A stretch of DNA of 64,000 nt from Listeria weihenstephanensis (GCF_003534205.1 NZ_CP011102.1:1004036-1068035), one strand, 5' to 3'. Positions 7,961 to 17,196 are shown, counted from the first letter of the stretch. Notes: a model not told the origin generated them from the letters alone. Numbers and translations are program-made.

Positions 7961-9394
7961 ATGAAAAAGACAAGAATCTTATTTTTACTATTGTCATTTG
8001 TAGCTGTATTCGCGATGGTTGCGGGCAGCTTTGTACCAGTTGCGCACGCGGACGAAAAGAAAACGTATGAGATCGGGACGGACGAAACTTTTGCCCCGTT
8101 TGAATTTCAGAATAATAAAGGCGAATTAATCGGTATCGATATGGATATCTTAAAAGCCATTGCGAAAGACCAAGATTTCGATTATAAAGTGAAGCCACTC
8201 GGTTTTAATGCCGCGGTTCAGGCGCTTGCAAGTAATCAAGTAGACGGCGTTATCGCTGGGATGAGCATCACCGACGAACGCAAGCAGAAATTTGACTTCT
8301 CGGAGCCTTATTTTGAGTCAGGTATTGTGATGGCGATAAAAAAAGGCGACGATACGATCAAGTCGTATGAAGATTTGCGTGGCAAGAAGGTCGCGGTCAA
8401 AACGGGGACAGAAGGCTTCGAATTTGCCAATGCGAACAAAGATAAATATGGCTTTACGCTAGTGCCGTTCGATGATTCTGCGAGCATGTATGCGGATGTT
8501 AGAACTGGTAATTCAGCGGCTTGTTTCGATGACTATCCAGTGCTGGCTTATGGCGTCAAACAAGGAAACGGCCTCGCAATTGTAACCGAGAAAGAAAAAG
8601 GTAATTCTTACGGTTTCGCGGTAAATAAAGGCCAAAATAAAGAACTACTCGAAAAATTCAACGCTGGACTTGCGAATATTAAAGCAAACGGCGAGTATAA
8701 AAAAATTGTAGACACGTATATCGGAAGTGAAACAACACAAAAATCGTTCTGGGATCTTCTCGTAGAAAGCGCGCCAGCTTTATTACTCGGTCTGTGGTAT
8801 ACGATCAAATTAACCCTGATTTCACTTGTTTTTGCGGCAGCTTTAGGACTTGTATTCGGATTCCTAAAAGTGAGTCGTAGTAAAATTTTGAGAGGAATAG
8901 CAACGGTTTATGTCGATATTTTCCGTGGTATTCCGCTTATTGTACTAGCGTTCTTCGTTTACTTCGGTATTCCCGAGGCGCTAGGTTTCAAAATGGATGC
9001 TACCGTCGCGGCCGTTATTACCTTGAGCTTAAACGCAGGTGCTTATATTACCGAGATTATCCGAGGCGGAATCCAAGCAGTTGATAAAGGCCAAATGGAA
9101 GCTGGGCGTTCTCTAGGCTTACCATACGGCAAAACCATGATCAAAATCATACTTCCACAAGCGATACGCGTTATGATTCCGTCATTCATCAATCAGTTTG
9201 TCATCACGCTGAAAGATACGTCCATCATGAGTGTTATCGGTCTTGTCGAGCTAACCCAATCAGGAAAAATCATCATCGCGCGGACGTTTGAATCCTCCAC
9301 TATTTGGTTGATTGTCGCGATCATGTACCTCATTGTCATCACGGCGTTAACGAAACTATCCAATGTGATGGAAAGGAGAGTTAATAATGACTAA
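7961..9394 (+). CDS. glnP: Glutamine/polar amino acid ABC transporter, fused binding protein and permease
   Basis: A 477-residue fusion. Residues 1-35 form a signal peptide ending near VAHA-D. A type-3 solute-binding domain follows ([39 protein letters not shown], about residues 38-262). The His/Gln-type permease domain comes next (about 270-470) with the EAGRSLGL coupling helix that docks on the ATPase. The fusion tethers the receptor to the membrane, as in GlnP-type importers of lactobacilli and Listeria. GGGGAGGAAACA precedes the ATG at 7961; the extra upstream in-frame codons lack an RBS. The substrate (glutamine/glutamate) is inferred from the family. Confidence 0.9.
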   Translation: MKKTRILFLLLSFVAVFAMVAGSFVPVAHADEKKTYEIGTDETFAPFEFQNNKGELIGIDMDILKAIAKDQDFDYKVKPLGFNAAVQALASNQVDGVIAGMSITDERKQKFDFSEPYFESGIVMAIKKGDDTIKSYEDLRGKKVAVKTGTEGFEFANANKDKYGFTLVPFDDSASMYADVRTGNSAACFDDYPVLAYGVKQGNGLAIVTEKEKGNSYGFAVNKGQNKELLEKFNAGLANIKANGEYKKIVDTYIGSETTQKSFWDLLVESAPALLLGLWYTIKLTLISLVFAAALGLVFGFLKVSRSKILRGIATVYVDIFRGIPLIVLAFFVYFGIPEALGFKMDATVAAVITLSLNAGAYITEIIRGGIQAVDKGQMEAGRSLGLPYGKTMIKIILPQAIRVMIPSFINQFVITLKDTSIMSVIGLVELTQSGKIIIARTFESSTIWLIVAIMYLIVITALTKLSNVMERRVNND

Positions 9395-10115
9395 ACTCAA
9401 AGTAACCGATCTAAAGAAAAATTTTGGCACCAATGAAGTTTTAAAAGGGATCAATTTAGAAGTGGCGGAGGGCGAAGTAGTTTGCGTCATTGGCCCATCT
9501 GGATCTGGTAAGAGTACTTTTTTGCGGTGCATGAATCATCTAGAAGATATCACGGCAGGCGAGGTCGTTGTCGATGATTACAATATTACCGACAAGAAAA
9601 CGGACATCAACAAAGTGCGCGAGAACATCGGTATGGTATTTCAGCACTTTAACCTATTTCCGCACATGTCCGTTTTAAAAAATATCACGCTCGCACCAAC
9701 AGAGCTTAGCAAACAGTCCAAAGAAGATGCGAAAAAAGCTGGTATGGCACTCTTAACACGCGTTGGTCTGGCGGATAAAGCAGATGCAAAACCAAGTCAA
9801 CTTTCCGGTGGACAAAAACAACGTGTCGCGATTGCACGAGCACTTGCGATGAATCCAGATATCATGCTTTTTGACGAGCCAACCTCGGCGCTTGATCCAG
9901 AAATGGTCGGCGAAGTTCTTGGCGTTATGAAGGATCTGGCCAAAGAAGGCATGACGATGATGGTTGTGACGCATGAGATGGGCTTTGCCAAAGAAGTTGG
10001 CGATCGCGTGATTTTCATGGACGGCGGTTACATTGTCGAAGAAGGTACGCCAGAAGAAGTTTTCGATCATCCGAAACATGAACGTACCATCAGCTTTTTA
10101 GAAAAAGTACTGTAA
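9387..10115 (+). CDS. glnQ: Amino acid ABC transporter ATP-binding protein
   Basis: A 242-residue ATPase of the GlnQ/HisP class. Walker A is GPSGSGKST (about residues 35-43), the Q-loop is [13 protein letters not shown], the signature LSGGQKQR, Walker [13 protein letters not shown], and the H-loop VTHEM. The start overlaps the end of the permease gene by 8 bp with GGAAAGGAGAG upstream, so translation is probably coupled. Together the two genes make a complete importer. Confidence 0.95.
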   Translation: MTKLKVTDLKKNFGTNEVLKGINLEVAEGEVVCVIGPSGSGKSTFLRCMNHLEDITAGEVVVDDYNITDKKTDINKVRENIGMVFQHFNLFPHMSVLKNITLAPTELSKQSKEDAKKAGMALLTRVGLADKADAKPSQLSGGQKQRVAIARALAMNPDIMLFDEPTSALDPEMVGEVLGVMKDLAKEGMTMMVVTHEMGFAKEVGDRVIFMDGGYIVEEGTPEEVFDHPKHERTISFLEKVL

Positions 10116-10125
10116 AAATAGAGAG

Positions 10126-10167
10126 AAACCGCTACGTGTTTGATGCGCTTAGCGGTTTATTTTTTTA
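10126..10167 (+). terminator. Intrinsic terminator of the glnPQ operon
   Basis: AAACCGCT/AGCGGTTT stem followed by ATTTTTTT. Confidence 0.88.
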
Positions 10168-10222
10168 GTTAGGCTACTTTTTTGATATGATGAAGGTGAC
10201 AATGAGAAAGTGTGGGTTTAAG

Positions 10223-10900
10223 ATGAAAAATATTCTTGTAGTAGATGATGATAAAAATATTCGCCAACTTGCGGGACATTATTTGCGGGCGGAGGGTTTT
10301 CATGTCGTAGAGGCTGGGAATGGTGTTGAGGCAGAGACGATACTTGAAACGCATCAAATACACGTCGCGGTGGTAGATGTGATGATGCCAGAAATGGATG
10401 GCTACGCGCTATGCCAGAAAATCCGTCAGAATCATGCGGAGATTCCGGTGATCATGCTAACTGCCAAAGATTCGTTGACGGATAAAGCGCGTGGTTTTGA
10501 GGCGGGAACCGATGATTATCTCACCAAGCCATTCGAACCGCAAGAATTAATTTTCCGAATCAGGGCGTTGCTTAGACGCTCCAACCAAGCGAGTGAAGTG
10601 AAAATTAAGATTGGGCGGATTATTATCGATCAGAAAAGTTACGGTATTACGATTGGGAAGCGTGAATTGATGATTCCGGTGAAAGAATTTGAGCTACTTT
10701 ACCAGTTGGCGAGCTATCCTGGTCGCATTTTTACGAGGGAAGAGTTGATTGAGCGGATTTGGCATCGCGATTATGATGGGAGTGATAGAACGGTAGATGT
10801 TCATATTAAGCGGTTGCGAGATCATTTTGATGAAAAAATGGATGGCATTCGGATTACTACGGTGCGCGGCGTCGGTTATAAATTGGAGGAATTAACATGA
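10223..10900 (+). CDS. hssR: Haem-responsive response regulator HssR
   Basis: A 225-residue OmpR-type regulator: receiver domain with the acidic pair DDD near residue 8, phospho-acceptor Asp52 in VVDVMMPEMDG, K-P-F switch lysine, then a winged-helix domain (TVDVHIKRLRDHF). The stretch GTDDYLTKPFEPQELIFRIRA closely follows staphylococcal HssR as recalled. In-frame ATGs at 10187 and 10202 fall in or next to a TATGAT -10-like box, so the ATG at 10223 is preferred, though its RBS is weak. It overlaps hssS by 4 bp. The assignment is strengthened by the adjacent HssS-like kinase and HrtBA pump. Confidence 0.88.
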   Translation: MKNILVVDDDKNIRQLAGHYLRAEGFHVVEAGNGVEAETILETHQIHVAVVDVMMPEMDGYALCQKIRQNHAEIPVIMLTAKDSLTDKARGFEAGTDDYLTKPFEPQELIFRIRALLRRSNQASEVKIKIGRIIIDQKSYGITIGKRELMIPVKEFELLYQLASYPGRIFTREELIERIWHRDYDGSDRTVDVHIKRLRDHFDEKMDGIRITTVRGVGYKLEELT

Positions 10901-12276
10901 AAACGCTATATTTCCGCATTATTATAACGATGTTTGTTGTTATTATCGCCAGCAGCCTGCTCGGTTTTGTGTTCGCGAATATTTACTATCAGACGAAGTT
11001 AAAACCATTTAATGATCAAAAAGTAACGAAGATGGCGCAGGAAATTCAAGGGTTTTATGAGGCAAACGATGAACTCGCGCTAAAAGATTATCTGGCCAAT
11101 ATCGGTGAGCTTGGTTATGAGCTATTTTTAACAGATGGGGCTAATCAATCGGCTTATTTCGGTGGTGAATTTCGGAAAAAAGAGCTACCGCAAGAAACCG
11201 TGCAACAAGTTTTGGATGGGAAAACGTATCATGGGATCGATCAATTTGATACAGGAATTTTTATCACCGGTTTTTTTGACAATGATATTAGGAATACGAT
11301 TGGTGTACCGGTGACGAATGATGGAGAAACACAAGCCTTATTTGTGCGGCAAGATCCGGAGCAACAGTTTGGCGAGTTGCGAATTTTCTTTGCGATGATT
11401 CTGGTTTTCACCTCGATTATCAGCATTTTACTCGTTCTAATCAGCGGACGGTATATCGTTCATCCGATTGTGAAGCTGACGAATGCGACGAAAAAAATTC
11501 GAAAAGGCAACTACGATGTCGGTTTGCAAGTCAGGCGTAAAGACGAAATTGGGCAGCTTGCAGATTCCTTTTCCATCATGGTGAAGGAACTCGAAAAATC
11601 AGAAGCAGCGAGGCAGGAATTCGTCGCGAATGTGTCTCATGAACTGCAATCACCGCTAACTTCGATGAAAGGTTTTGCGACGTTGTTACGCTCGGAGACA
11701 TTAACGAAAGACGAGCGCGCGAAGTATTTAGAGATTATGGCAGACGAAACGGCGCGATTATCCACGTTGACGAAACAACTCCTAACACTCGCTTCTTTGG
11801 ATCAAGAAGTGGACCTACTCAAGCAGGAAACATTTGATTTAAAAGGACAATGGAAGCAGCTATTACAAATGACAGAGTGGAGTTGGCGCGAAAAGAGATT
11901 GACAATAGACATTGACTTGGCGGATATATCCTATAAAGGCGATGCGGAATTGTTATACCAAGCGTGGTCTAATTTGTTAGTAAACGCAATTAAATATACG
12001 CCACCAGAAGGCAAAATAACGATTCGCTTAACAGAAAATGAGACGGATATCATTGTGAAAGTAGCGGACAACGGGATTGGCATTCAGGCTGCGGATTTAC
12101 CTGAAATTTTCACGCGCTTTTATAAAACCGATCAAACAAGGCCGCGGGTGGAAGGTTCTAGTGGGCTCGGTTTATCGATTACAAAGAAAATCATTGATCT
12201 ACATCATGGAACAATAACGGTAGAAAGTGAGCTCGAAAAAGGAACGATCTTCACGATAAGACTACCGAAAAATTGA
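10897..12276 (+). CDS. hssS: Haem-sensing histidine kinase HssS
   Basis: 459 residues, nearly the 457 of staphylococcal HssS. Order: TM1 (about 5-28), extracellular sensor domain (to about 165), TM2, HAMP, HisKA with the phospho-acceptor in VSHELQSPLTSMKG, and HATPase_c (NLLVNAIKYT, DNGIGI, GLGLSIT). The sensor segment contains YHGIDQ..TGFFDND..NTIGV, which mirrors HssS. The H-box reads HELQSP instead of the common HELRTP. Known role in relatives: detects haem excess and phosphorylates HssR to switch on hrtAB. Confidence 0.88.
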   Translation: MKTLYFRIIITMFVVIIASSLLGFVFANIYYQTKLKPFNDQKVTKMAQEIQGFYEANDELALKDYLANIGELGYELFLTDGANQSAYFGGEFRKKELPQETVQQVLDGKTYHGIDQFDTGIFITGFFDNDIRNTIGVPVTNDGETQALFVRQDPEQQFGELRIFFAMILVFTSIISILLVLISGRYIVHPIVKLTNATKKIRKGNYDVGLQVRRKDEIGQLADSFSIMVKELEKSEAARQEFVANVSHELQSPLTSMKGFATLLRSETLTKDERAKYLEIMADETARLSTLTKQLLTLASLDQEVDLLKQETFDLKGQWKQLLQMTEWSWREKRLTIDIDLADISYKGDAELLYQAWSNLLVNAIKYTPPEGKITIRLTENETDIIVKVADNGIGIQAADLPEIFTRFYKTDQTRPRVEGSSGLGLSITKKIIDLHHGTITVESELEKGTIFTIRLPKN

Positions 12277-12290
12277 ATTTGTAAAATTAG

Positions 12291-12310
12291 ATTCACATTC
12301 CGTTTACAAA
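12291..12310 (+). promoter_or_regulatory. Candidate HssR box upstream of hrtB
   Basis: Two imperfect 9-mers, ATTCACATT and GTTTACAAA, separated by 2 bp. This is the geometry of the staphylococcal HssR direct repeat (GTTCATATT-N2-GTTCATATT): 7/9 and 5/9 matches. It sits about 50 bp before the hrtB start, right after hssS. Confidence 0.5.
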
Positions 12311-12357
12311 ACTCCTCTAAACTAAGCGTATGAACTTAGATGGAGGAGTGAAACGGA

Positions 12358-13446
12358 ATGTTTTTAGCATGGAGAGAATTACGACACGCAAAACTGCGGT
12401 ATTTTTTAATTGGATTAATTATGGTGCTCATCGTTTGGTTGGTACTTTTTGTGTCGGGACTTGCGAATGGGTTGGCAAATGACAATGGTGCCGCGATTAA
12501 CTCGAGTAAAGCGACATATTATGTATTACAAAAAGACTCGGATAATCGCTTAACTCGGTCGAATTTGACGGAGACACAAGCAGATAAAGTCACGGATCAG
12601 GTTGAGAAAACGGAGGCGACCAATTTAGGTGTCCAAATGGGGACAATCACGCCACCGACCAAGGATAAGAAAACAGATATTACTTATTTCGCGACAGACT
12701 TAGATAGTTTTATGAAACCTGATATAACAGAAGGAAACATGGCGAAAGCAAAAGATGAAGTTGTCGCGGATATTTCTTTGAAAGAATCAGGATATGAGCT
12801 AAATGACCAGGTTAAAGATAGTGCCACTGGCCAAAAATTCACGATTACTGGTTTTACGAAAGACAATACGTTTAGTCATTCTCCCGTTTTATTTACGAAC
12901 TGGGACGGCTGGGATCTTGTTCACCAAACTAACAAGGGTGCAGAAGGAGCTTATACAGCTGTAGCGCTCCATATTTCAGAGAAAACGGCGGATAAATTGT
13001 CGCTCGGTAATCTAGAGTTAGCAACGAGCAAAGAAGTTCTACAGGGCATTCCTGGTTATTCAGAAGAACAAGGATCGCTACTCATGATGATCGCCTTCTT
13101 GTTCGTCATTGCCGCCTTCGTGTTAGCCGCATTTTTCTATGTCATCACGATTCAAAAAATAAACCAATTCGGTATTTTAAAGGCAGTTGGAGCAAGGACG
13201 GCATATCTCGGTCGCAGCATTGTGAGCCAAGTCATCTTATTATCCATCGTGAGCCTATTGATCGGAAACGCGCTAACCTTTGGACTTGCCGCGATATTAC
13301 CTGCAAGCATGCCATTTGCGCTTAGTCCATTACTTGCTATCGGTTGTTCTGTTTTATTTTTGATCGTAACCGTTCTTGGTTCGTTGCTATCACTTTATCG
13401 CGTAGCTAAAATAGATGCACTAGAAGCAATTGGGAGGGCAAACTAA
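12358..13446 (+). CDS. hrtB: Haem efflux ABC transporter permease HrtB
   Basis: A 362-residue MacB/FtsX-type permease: one N-terminal helix (about 15-38), a large extracellular domain (about 40-235), then three helices (about 240-265, 285-312, 322-345) separated by the FtsX-like loop. The start F-L-A-W-R-E-L-x-x-x-K-x-R-Y-F-L-I...F-V-S-G-L-A-x-G-L matches HrtB. With HrtA it removes haem from the membrane and so protects against haem toxicity. GGAGGAG is a strong RBS; the stop overlaps the hrtA start as TAATG. Confidence 0.88.
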   Translation: MFLAWRELRHAKLRYFLIGLIMVLIVWLVLFVSGLANGLANDNGAAINSSKATYYVLQKDSDNRLTRSNLTETQADKVTDQVEKTEATNLGVQMGTITPPTKDKKTDITYFATDLDSFMKPDITEGNMAKAKDEVVADISLKESGYELNDQVKDSATGQKFTITGFTKDNTFSHSPVLFTNWDGWDLVHQTNKGAEGAYTAVALHISEKTADKLSLGNLELATSKEVLQGIPGYSEEQGSLLMMIAFLFVIAAFVLAAFFYVITIQKINQFGILKAVGARTAYLGRSIVSQVILLSIVSLLIGNALTFGLAAILPASMPFALSPLLAIGCSVLFLIVTVLGSLLSLYRVAKIDALEAIGRAN

Positions 13447-14117
13447 TGACACTGAAAATGGAACATATTTATAAATCATATCAAGATGGTGACAAAGAAA
13501 TTGAGGTTCTAAAAGACGTATCACTTGAGGTGGCACGCGGTGAATTCGTTGCGATCGTTGGCCCATCAGGCGCTGGGAAAAGTACATTCCTATCTATCGC
13601 GGGTGCATTACTTTCGCCGACATCCGGTGAGATCACGATTGGTGATGAACGACTTAGCTCGCTATCCAAGAAAGAGTTAGCAGATGCGAGGCTTCAGAAA
13701 ATCGGCTTTATTTTTCAAGGCGCGAACTTGATTCCGTATTTGAACGTTCGCGACCAGTTGTTGGTCATCAGTGAACTTGCTGGGGAAAAATCAAAAACTA
13801 AAAAGGCTGCGGCGGATGAATTACTTGAAGAACTAGGTTTGGGTGCGCGCAAAAAAAATTATCCAGAAAGCTTATCGGGCGGTGAGAAACAACGCGTGGC
13901 GATTGCCAGAGCGCTGATGAATAATCCAGATGTTATTCTAGCGGATGAACCGACGGCGAGTCTTGATAAAGAGCGAGGACATGCCGTTGTCCAAATGATC
14001 GCCGATGAGGTGAAACGGAAAAATAAGGCAGCGATCATGGTGACGCATGACGAACGTGTTCTAGATCTAGTTGATCGCGTCATTCGCATTGAAGACGGCC
14101 GATTATATCCCGTATAA
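13446..14117 (+). CDS. hrtA: Haem efflux ABC transporter ATPase HrtA
   Basis: A 223-residue ATPase of the LolD/MacB type: Walker A GPSGAGKST (about 37-45), Q-loop FIFQGANLIPYL, signature LSGGEKQR, Walker B VILADEPTASLD, H-loop VTHDE. It starts one base before the end of hrtB (TAATG), so the two are translated together as one pump. A bidirectional terminator follows. Confidence 0.9.
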   Translation: MTLKMEHIYKSYQDGDKEIEVLKDVSLEVARGEFVAIVGPSGAGKSTFLSIAGALLSPTSGEITIGDERLSSLSKKELADARLQKIGFIFQGANLIPYLNVRDQLLVISELAGEKSKTKKAAADELLEELGLGARKKNYPESLSGGEKQRVAIARALMNNPDVILADEPTASLDKERGHAVVQMIADEVKRKNKAAIMVTHDERVLDLVDRVIRIEDGRLYPV

Positions 14118-14315
14118 ATAAAAAATATAAGCATTCTCTCGTTCCTCATTGGAATAAGAATGCTTATATTTCTTTTGGTTTATACGCTCCTGCTTTGTTT
14201 TCGTTGTTTTCGATCTTAAATCAAAACTTGCAAAAGGGCTTCTTTTCACACGCGGATCGAGTTTTCCTTCCCGAATCCATTTCTCACGTTGTTTTTGGGC
14301 ATTTGATTTTGCCAT
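14103..14315 (-). CDS. Small basic conserved protein (YqkK-like?)
   Basis: A 70-residue, Lys/Arg-rich protein beginning MAKSNAQKQREKWIREGKLDPRV and continuing with a KTTKTKQER stretch. From memory this resembles the short Bacillus protein YqkK, but identity is not certain and no function is known. GAGGTGAT lies at good distance from the ATG. Its 3' third runs through the hrtA terminator hairpin, and the stop lies inside the hrtA 3' end, so the last 15 or so residues may not be conserved. Confidence 0.65.
   Translation of the reverse strand: MAKSNAQKQREKWIREGKLDPRVKRSPFASFDLRSKTTKTKQERINQKKYKHSYSNEERENAYIFYLYGI
14123..14171. terminator. Terminator of hrtBA (hairpin also read by the opposite strand)
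   Basis: Perfect 15-bp arms AAATATAAGCATTCT/AGAATGCTTATATTT around a 19-nt loop, with T-rich flank on the + strand. Confidence 0.8.
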
Positions 14316-14544
14316 ATTGTATCACCTCATTCTCTATTATACACAAAATCCCTGAAATACGCTTTTTTTAGATAATTATTCGGGTCTAAACCGTTTTCAT
14401 GCCTCAAAATGAAAAAATAATTCGTAAATAACAACTTTTTTTGGAAAAAGGGGTATTTTTGTCAGATGATTTGTGTTAAAGTGAACCTATAGAGAAAAAT
14501 AAAAAAACGGGTTGTTTCTTAAAAAGCGATTGGAGTGATACCAT

Positions 14545-14691
14545 TTGCAAGAGAATAAAGATGTATTAAATAAGGTAATCAAACAATTAGAGAAAAAAGG
14601 TATTTTTGTCGAGAAGACCAAATCCAGAAATGACATTTGGAGCAACTTACAAAAAAACCACTTAAGCGTTGTGAAATTAGGCGTACGTTAA
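14545..14691 (+). CDS. Small ORF of 48 residues with TTG start, unknown
   Basis: TTG is preceded by TGGAGTG at about 8 bp, and the reading frame encodes a charged, probably helical peptide (LQENKDVLNKVIKQLEKKGI...), ending in VVKLGVR. A hairpin terminator follows 20 bp after the stop, so it looks like an independent unit. No family was recognised; the name Fur-regulated basic protein (Fbp) comes to mind by size and composition, but this is only a guess. Confidence 0.55.
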   Translation: MQENKDVLNKVIKQLEKKGIFVEKTKSRNDIWSNLQKNHLSVVKLGVR

Positions 14692-14712
14692 CTACATAGA
14701 TTTGCTTCTGAG

Positions 14713-14743
14713 CACTGATACTTATGGGTATTGGTGTTTTTTT
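14713..14743 (+). terminator. Terminator of the 48-residue ORF
   Basis: CACTGATAC/GTATTGGTG stem (two G-T pairs) then a T-run. Confidence 0.7.
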
Positions 14744-14923
14744 ATTTATAAATGTCAAAAAATAGTCCGAATAAGACAGGATTTAGGAAATAGAGCTAGT
14801 TTGTCATGAATTAGTAATTAATTTTTGAGCCAATTGACACACACATTTTGAGCTAACTGGTGTATGATAGAAAGATAGATGTGTAGATGAAGAGAAATCA
14901 TAGGAATTGGGTGAGTGCGAGCA

Positions 14924-15694
14924 ATGAAAAAAGAGATTTTGAAGCAGCAAACGATTTATGTACATATGGATAATGTGATAAATAATGTTGTGACAAGCGG
15001 TATTACTTTTTGCGATTTTATGAATGGTGTGATGTCGCCACCTCAAAATATTTTATTGTTAAAGCACCAATTTCCAGAAGCTTCTTTTAATGCCCATACG
15101 TCTTTTCATTATACCGATGTGAAAGAGTTGCCTGAACTCCAAAAAGCGCCTGTTTCGCAGTATGACGATTTTTGTTGGGTGGATTTTGAAGATCTTGATT
15201 TAGTGAATCAGCTCACACCGCAAGAAGTCGCTGAATTACTTTATTTATCGCATACTGGACGGCATTTACGCTCGCCGTTTTATTATAAACTCCAAAATAA
15301 TTTTGTCTATTTAACGAAGAATGATGGTCGCTATAACAAGGTTTATTATCGCAACCTGGATCAATTTTATAATGTATTAGGTTATGCGATTTGGAAGAAT
15401 ATGAATCAAATGACAAACGAGAAAATTGTACTTCCATTTATGAAGCGCAAGAAAATTGCGGATATACCAACAGATTTGCTCAAGAAGTTCGCTATTTACT
15501 TTAAAGAGGGCGCTTGTATTTCTTTTGATGATGCTGTGAAAACGCGTAATCAGATTGAAGTTCCGATCGGGCTTAATTTAAAAGATGATATGCAGGAGCT
15601 GCTTCGCTCGAATGAACTGATTGATTATGAGCACGTAGTTGCACATTTGATCTATGATATAAGGCAAAATGAATGGTCTGTTATTGATGGTTGA
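14924..15694 (+). CDS. Conserved cytoplasmic protein of unknown function
   Basis: A 256-residue soluble protein with no signal peptide or membrane helix. The sequence is rich in aromatic residues; HTGRHLRSPFYYKLQNNFVYL around residues 113-133 is a striking conserved-looking patch. It was not recognised as an enzyme. A GTG at 14915 is an alternative start; the ATG at 14924 with GGTGAG about 8 bp before is preferred. It ends in its own terminator, which overlaps the promoter of the next gene. Confidence 0.75.
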   Translation: MKKEILKQQTIYVHMDNVINNVVTSGITFCDFMNGVMSPPQNILLLKHQFPEASFNAHTSFHYTDVKELPELQKAPVSQYDDFCWVDFEDLDLVNQLTPQEVAELLYLSHTGRHLRSPFYYKLQNNFVYLTKNDGRYNKVYYRNLDQFYNVLGYAIWKNMNQMTNEKIVLPFMKRKKIADIPTDLLKKFAIYFKEGACISFDDAVKTRNQIEVPIGLNLKDDMQELLRSNELIDYEHVVAHLIYDIRQNEWSVIDG

Positions 15695-15708
15695 CTGCTA
15701 AACTTTAA

Positions 15709-15747
15709 AAATCACGAAACTAGGGCTTTACGTTTGGTGATTTTTTT
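15709..15747 (+). terminator. Terminator overlapping the tetR promoter
   Basis: AAATCACGAAAC pairs with GTTTGGTGATTT (one mismatch), followed by T-run. Its 3' half is inside the spacer of the promoter at 15727-15755. Confidence 0.8.
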
Positions 15748-15774
15748 GATAGAATAAACTAATGATCGTTAGTT
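15727..15774 (+). promoter_or_regulatory. Promoter and TetR operator of the tetR-SMR operon
   Basis: TTTACG (15727-15732), 17 bp, TAGAAT (15750-15755). Immediately after lies the dyad AACTAATGATCGTTAGTT (15757-15774) with perfect AACTAA/TTAGTT arms, covering the transcription start and abutting the RBS. This is the expected place for autorepression by the TetR protein encoded next. Confidence 0.75.
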
Positions 15775-15786
15775 AGGAGTGGTTGG

Positions 15787-16341
15787 ATGTCGAAATCACA
15801 GTTGAAAGAGGCGGCATTACCGTTATTTGCGGAGCAGGGCTATGAGGGCACGGCTTTATCGGAGATTGCGAAGGCAGTTGGAATTAAGACGCCGTCGATT
15901 TATGCCCATTTTGCGTCGAAGGAAGCCTTATTTATGGAGATATACCGCGATGTTATGAAGCACGAACTAGTGATGCTTGATGAAGTTGTAAAAGAGACAC
16001 ACAGTACGGTGCGTGAGGCGTTGCATGCGTTTTTCTATAAAGTCACGGATTTCAATGTGGACCCGCAGGTGAAGCGATTTTTTCAACGGGCGATTTTCTT
16101 TCCGCCGCAAGCCTTGGCCAAACAAATGCGTGAAGAGATGACGACCTATGAGGCGCTAACGTCGCAATCGATCGGCGCGATTTTAGTTCAAACGTTGGAC
16201 AAAGCGCAACAGGAAAATTGGATTTATGTATTTTACTGCTTGCTCGATGGACTTAGTCTGGAGCATGAAATATACAGCAAAGAAGATTTTGAAAAACGGC
16301 GAGACGCAGCATGGAGCGCTTTAGAAGCTTTACTCGCTTAG
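15787..16341 (+). CDS. TetR family repressor of the SMR exporter pair
   Basis: 184 residues. The N-terminal helix-turn-helix is typical (ALPLFAEQGYEGTALSEIAKAVGIKTPSIYAHFASKEALF); the C-terminal ligand domain is variable. It is the first gene of a unit with two SMR transporters starting about 80 bp downstream, so it probably represses itself and the exporters through the dyad at 15757-15774 until a cationic ligand binds. Confidence 0.9.
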   Translation: MSKSQLKEAALPLFAEQGYEGTALSEIAKAVGIKTPSIYAHFASKEALFMEIYRDVMKHELVMLDEVVKETHSTVREALHAFFYKVTDFNVDPQVKRFFQRAIFFPPQALAKQMREEMTTYEALTSQSIGAILVQTLDKAQQENWIYVFYCLLDGLSLEHEIYSKEDFEKRRDAAWSALEALLA

Positions 16342-16422
16342 AGAGGATGACCTTTCGGATACGTGTTTTGCGTATTTTCTATATTTTTGGGACAGCCCAA
16401 TACAAATGAGGAGGAAAAAGTG

Positions 16423-16773
16423 ATGGCATGGATTTATTTGGTGCTCGCTGGCCTGTCTGAAATTGTTTGGGCGTTTGGCTTGAAGGAAGCACATGGTTTT
16501 AGTAGGTTAGGATGGAGTTTACTCACGATTGCCTTTTTGATTGTCAGTTTCTATCTGTTTGCACGAGCGATGCGCAATATTCCAATTGGAACGGCGTACG
16601 CGGTCTTTACGGGGATTGGTGCGGCAGGGACGGCGATTATCGGGATGTTATTCTTAAATGAAACGACGAATATCTGGAAAATTGTTTCGCTGATCGTGTT
16701 GTTGACGGGAATTATCGGGTTGAAATTGGTCGATGGCGGTTCTAAGTCGGATGAAAAGGCGGGTGAATCGTGA
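16423..16773 (+). CDS. Small multidrug resistance (SMR) transporter subunit, SugE/Gdx-like
   Basis: 116 residues with four transmembrane helices. Glu13, the essential substrate/proton site of SMR proteins, is in GLSEIVWAFGLK; the W-A-x-G-L-K context is that of guanidinium exporters (Gdx/SugE). GTAYAVFTGIGAAGTA is the typical helix 3. GAGGAAAAAGTG precedes the ATG. It is encoded directly before a second SMR gene (TGATG overlap), which suggests an obligate heterodimer like YkkC/YkkD. Confidence 0.9.
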   Translation: MAWIYLVLAGLSEIVWAFGLKEAHGFSRLGWSLLTIAFLIVSFYLFARAMRNIPIGTAYAVFTGIGAAGTAIIGMLFLNETTNIWKIVSLIVLLTGIIGLKLVDGGSKSDEKAGES

Positions 16774-17093
16774 TGGCATGGATATTCTTATTAATTGCCG
16801 GCTTGTGTGAAATGGCATTTGTAGTCATGATGAAGCTTTCCGAAGGCTTTAAGAAATTAAATTATTCATTGTTGACGATTATATTTATGATCGCGAGTTT
16901 CTTCTTGCTTTCGATGGCACTAAAAACGATTCCAATCGGAACAGGCTACGCGATTTGGACAGGGATTGGCGCTGTCGGTTCCGTTGTCATGGGGATGCTA
17001 CTTTTTAAAGAGAAGAAAAGCGCGCTTAAACTCTTGTTCATCACGCTGATCATCGCTGGTGTTATTGGCTTGAAGTTGACAAGTGGCGTTTGA
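16773..17093 (+). CDS. SMR transporter, second subunit
   Basis: 106 residues, four helices, Glu13 in GLCEMAFVVMMK; helix 3 GTGYAIWTGIGAVGSVV. It lacks the W-A pair of its partner, as in the second member of heterodimeric SMR pairs. It starts one base before the partner's stop (a GTG at 16770 is an alternative) and is followed by a terminator. Confidence 0.9.
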   Translation: MAWIFLLIAGLCEMAFVVMMKLSEGFKKLNYSLLTIIFMIASFFLLSMALKTIPIGTGYAIWTGIGAVGSVVMGMLLFKEKKSALKLLFITLIIAGVIGLKLTSGV

Positions 17094-17099
17094 TTCTAG

Positions 17100-17127
17100 A
17101 GCACTGAGAAATTTTTCAGTGCTTTTT
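17100..17127 (+). terminator. Terminator of the tetR-SMR operon
   Basis: GCACTGA/TCAGTGC stem then TTTTT. Confidence 0.85.
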
Positions 17128-17196
17128 CTTTCTTTCGCGCAAAAACATGTTAAAATAGATTGTATTGATTTAGGTAAGTTATAACGGAGGGGTAAC

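Noticed and set aside
14459-14493. Sigma-B or SigA promoter for the 48-codon gene
   Set aside because: TTGTCA and TATAGA are present but not at a workable spacing; no GTTT at the right distance from GGGTAT.
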